Program-made: the position numbers and the translations under genes
The notes under the pieces: generated by a model
The model's input: the letters and a program-made list of their open reading frames with translations, nothing else
The model's database searches: none
What the model was told of the DNA's origin: nothing
Part shown: piece after piece, positions 42,960 to 44,700 of the stretch
Numbering within the stretch: the stretch's first letter is position 1
How the letters are laid out: each line of letters begins with the position of its first letter
Source: Pseudomonadales bacterium
GTDB lineage: Bacteria; Pseudomonadota; Gammaproteobacteria; Pseudomonadales; UBA5518
Length of the DNA: 44,700 bases
NCBI GenBank assembly: GCA_022072145.1
Contig: JAJVIG010000044.1
Location: 1 to 44,700, forward strand
Reading direction: 5' to 3'

Positions 42960-44700
42960 ATGGTCGCGATCCGCAACGCCCATGCCCTGCGTGGCCCGCT
43001 GCCCGCCGACGGGGGTGCGCTGCTCGCGCGCGTGCCGCAGGCGGCGGTGATGGCCGGCAGCGAGCGGGTTGCCGCCGCCCTGGACCATCTACTGCGCGCC
43101 CATGCCGGCGCACCGGTGGCCGCTACGCGCCGACGGGTATCGGCGGCACTCGATATCGTCGAGACGCTGGCGATGCTTGGGCTCGATGCCGATGCGCTGG
43201 TCGCCGGCGTGCTCTGCCAGGCGGGCGTCGCGGACACGGTCGATGACACGGTGGTACGCGAGCGCTTCGGCGAAAGCGTATCCACCCTGCTCGAGGGTGT
43301 GCGGCGCATGGACGTGCTGGGGGCCGGCACGGGGGACGGAAGCCCCAACAGTTTCGCGAACCGGCGTCGCCAGGGCGAGGTGCTGCGGCGCATGCTGGTA
43401 TCGATGATCGACGACCCGCGTGTGGCGCTGGTGCGGCTCGCCGAGCGCGTGCAGGCATTGCGCAATCTGGATCCGGCGGATCGCGGCGAGCAGGCGCAGC
43501 AGACCGCGCGCGCAGCGATGGAGATCTACGCACCGCTCGCGCACCGGCTCGGGGTGGGGCAGATCAAGTGGGAGCTCGAGGACCTCGCGTTCCGCCAGCT
43601 GCAGCCCGACGATTACCGCCGTATCGCGAAGCTGCTCGCGGAACGGCGCGCCGATCGCGACCACTTCATCGCGGCGGCGATCGCGCGCCTCGCCGAGGCG
43701 CTGGCGGCGGCGGGCCTGCGTGCGGAGCTCTCGGGCCGGCCGAAGCACCTGTACAGCATCTGGCGCAAGATGCAGCGCAAGGGGATCGGGATAGGCGAGG
43801 TGTACGACGTGCGTGCGGTGCGCGCGCTGGTGGGCACGGTCGCCGACTGCTACTCGACGCTCGGCGTGGTGCACGGACTCTGGCGCAACCTGCCCGGCGA
43901 ATTCGACGACTACATCGCGAACCCCAAGCACAACGGCTACCGCTCGCTGCACACCGCGGTGATCGGTGACGGCGGCAAGGTGCTCGAGGTGCAGATCCGC
44001 ACCCGCGACATGCATGAGGAAGCCGAGCTGGGGATCTGTGCGCACTGGACCTACAAGGGCAGCGATCGCGCGGCGCCCGGAAGCGGCTACGACGACAAGA
44101 TCGCGTGGCTGCGCCAGGTCATCGAGTGGGGCGGCGAGCTCGACGCCAGCGAGACGATTGCCGAACACCTGCGGTGCGAGGTGGTCGCCGATCGTGTCTA
44201 CGTGCTGACCCCGGACGGTCACGTGGTCGATCTGCCGGCGGGATCGACGCCGGTCGACTTCGCTTACCAGGTCCACAGCGAGCTGGGGCACCGCTGCCGT
44301 GGCGCGCGTGTGGACGGCCGCATCGTCGGGCTGGACCACGTGCTCGCCACCGGCGAACGCGTCGAGGTACTGCGAAGCAAGCACGCGGCGCCGAACCGCG
44401 ACTGGCTGCGTCCGGGCAACGCCTTCGTGCACACGGCGCGCGCGCGAAGCCGGATCCGCCATTGGTTCCGGGAGCAGGATCGGGAGCGGCTCGCCGCGGC
44501 GGGGCGCGCGCTGCTCGAGCGCGAGCTGCGCCGCATGGCTCTGGCGGCACCGGCGCTGCCGGCGCTGGCGCGCGGACTGGGTTTCACCGATGTGACGGAC
44601 CTGCTCGCCGCGCTGGGCAGCGGAGAAACCGGCATCGGCGAGGTCATCGCGCACCTCGCGCCCGCCGAGCCCGCGCCGCCACCGCCGCTGCCGCGGCCGG
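42960..44700 (+). CDS. relA: GTP pyrophosphokinase RelA, 3' end outside window
   Basis: 580 residues are present and the frame is still open at the window edge. The pseudo-hydrolase region reads LVAGVLCQAGV where SpoT has an HD metal site, so the protein looks monofunctional. The synthetase domain has GRPKHLYSIWRKMQRKG near 260, EFDDYIANPKHNGYRSLHTAV near 314 (acidic EFDD as in RelA) and EVQIRTRDMHEEAELGICAHW. A TGS domain begins near 420 (DRVYVLTPDGHVVDLPAGSTPVDFAY). It makes (p)ppGpp on ribosomes during amino-acid starvation. Confidence 0.96.
   Translation, partial: MVAIRNAHALRGPLPADGGALLARVPQAAVMAGSERVAAALDHLLRAHAGAPVAATRRRVSAALDIVETLAMLGLDADALVAGVLCQAGVADTVDDTVVRERFGESVSTLLEGVRRMDVLGAGTGDGSPNSFANRRRQGEVLRRMLVSMIDDPRVALVRLAERVQALRNLDPADRGEQAQQTARAAMEIYAPLAHRLGVGQIKWELEDLAFRQLQPDDYRRIAKLLAERRADRDHFIAAAIARLAEALAAAGLRAELSGRPKHLYSIWRKMQRKGIGIGEVYDVRAVRALVGTVADCYSTLGVVHGLWRNLPGEFDDYIANPKHNGYRSLHTAVIGDGGKVLEVQIRTRDMHEEAELGICAHWTYKGSDRAAPGSGYDDKIAWLRQVIEWGGELDASETIAEHLRCEVVADRVYVLTPDGHVVDLPAGSTPVDFAYQVHSELGHRCRGARVDGRIVGLDHVLATGERVEVLRSKHAAPNRDWLRPGNAFVHTARARSRIRHWFREQDRERLAAAGRALLERELRRMALAAPALPALARGLGFTDVTDLLAALGSGETGIGEVIAHLAPAEPAPPPPLPRP

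Noticed and set aside
1..44700. CRISPR array, rRNA or tRNA genes, phage genes
   Set aside because: No spaced repeats, no cloverleaf-like sequence and no phage structural genes were seen; gaps between genes are short.

Overview
The window is a dense, high-GC stretch of a bacterial chromosome. It most likely comes from a gammaproteobacterium. The right third carries the block sdhE-ygfX / nadB / rpoE-rseA-rseB-rseC-degP / lepA-lepB-DUF4845-rnc-era-recO, followed by cysM and relA, which is close to the Pseudomonas-type order. The PhaD-like regulator with a PhaF/PhaI-like phasin, the DUF1302/DUF1329 pair and RseC point the same way. I cannot assign a genus. No rRNA, tRNA or CRISPR array was seen, and no gap between genes exceeds about 230 bases.

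Layout. Bases 1-126 are the 3' end of an IS630-type transposase. Bases 180-10882 are one rightward run: an outer-membrane barrel (DUF1302), a DUF1329 protein, a YCF48-like propeller, an RND/MMPL membrane protein, a thiolase-superfamily protein and an acetyl-CoA hydrolase/transferase. This looks like a cassette that moves a hydrophobic compound across the envelope and then handles its CoA ester. Bases 10890-13788 hold a small polyhydroxyalkanoate (PHA) system protein, divergent from a patatin-like lipase, then rubredoxin and a YwaF-like membrane protein. Bases 13764-16124 (minus) are two adjacent acyl-CoA dehydrogenases, divergent from an SDR dehydrogenase, an APH-like/AAA kinase fusion and an Hsp20 chaperone. 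Bases 19182-20614 are a PhaD-like TetR regulator divergent from a phasin with a histone-H1-like tail.

The most notable locus is 21540-27113. It is a tightly overlapping operon for the deazaflavin cofactor F420: F420-dependent NADP reductase (npdG), cofE, cofD, cofC and a fused cofG-cofH (FbiC-type) gene, followed closely by uracil-DNA glycosylase. F420 is best known from methanogens and Actinobacteria. The architecture here is mixed: CofE is a single domain as in archaea, while CofG and CofH are fused as in Actinobacteria. A near-perfect 22-bp palindrome containing facing -10 boxes lies between this operon and a divergent SDR gene.

The right third is housekeeping: an HDOD protein, YgfZ, SdhE, YgfX, NadB, the sigma-E envelope-stress operon with its DegP-type protease, then translation, secretion and RNA-processing genes (lepA, lepB, rnc, era), recO, cysM and a RelA-type (p)ppGpp synthetase that runs off the window. 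Together the accessory genes suggest an aerobic degrader of lipids, sterols or hydrocarbons that stores carbon as PHA and uses F420 chemistry. That lifestyle is inferred from gene families only.
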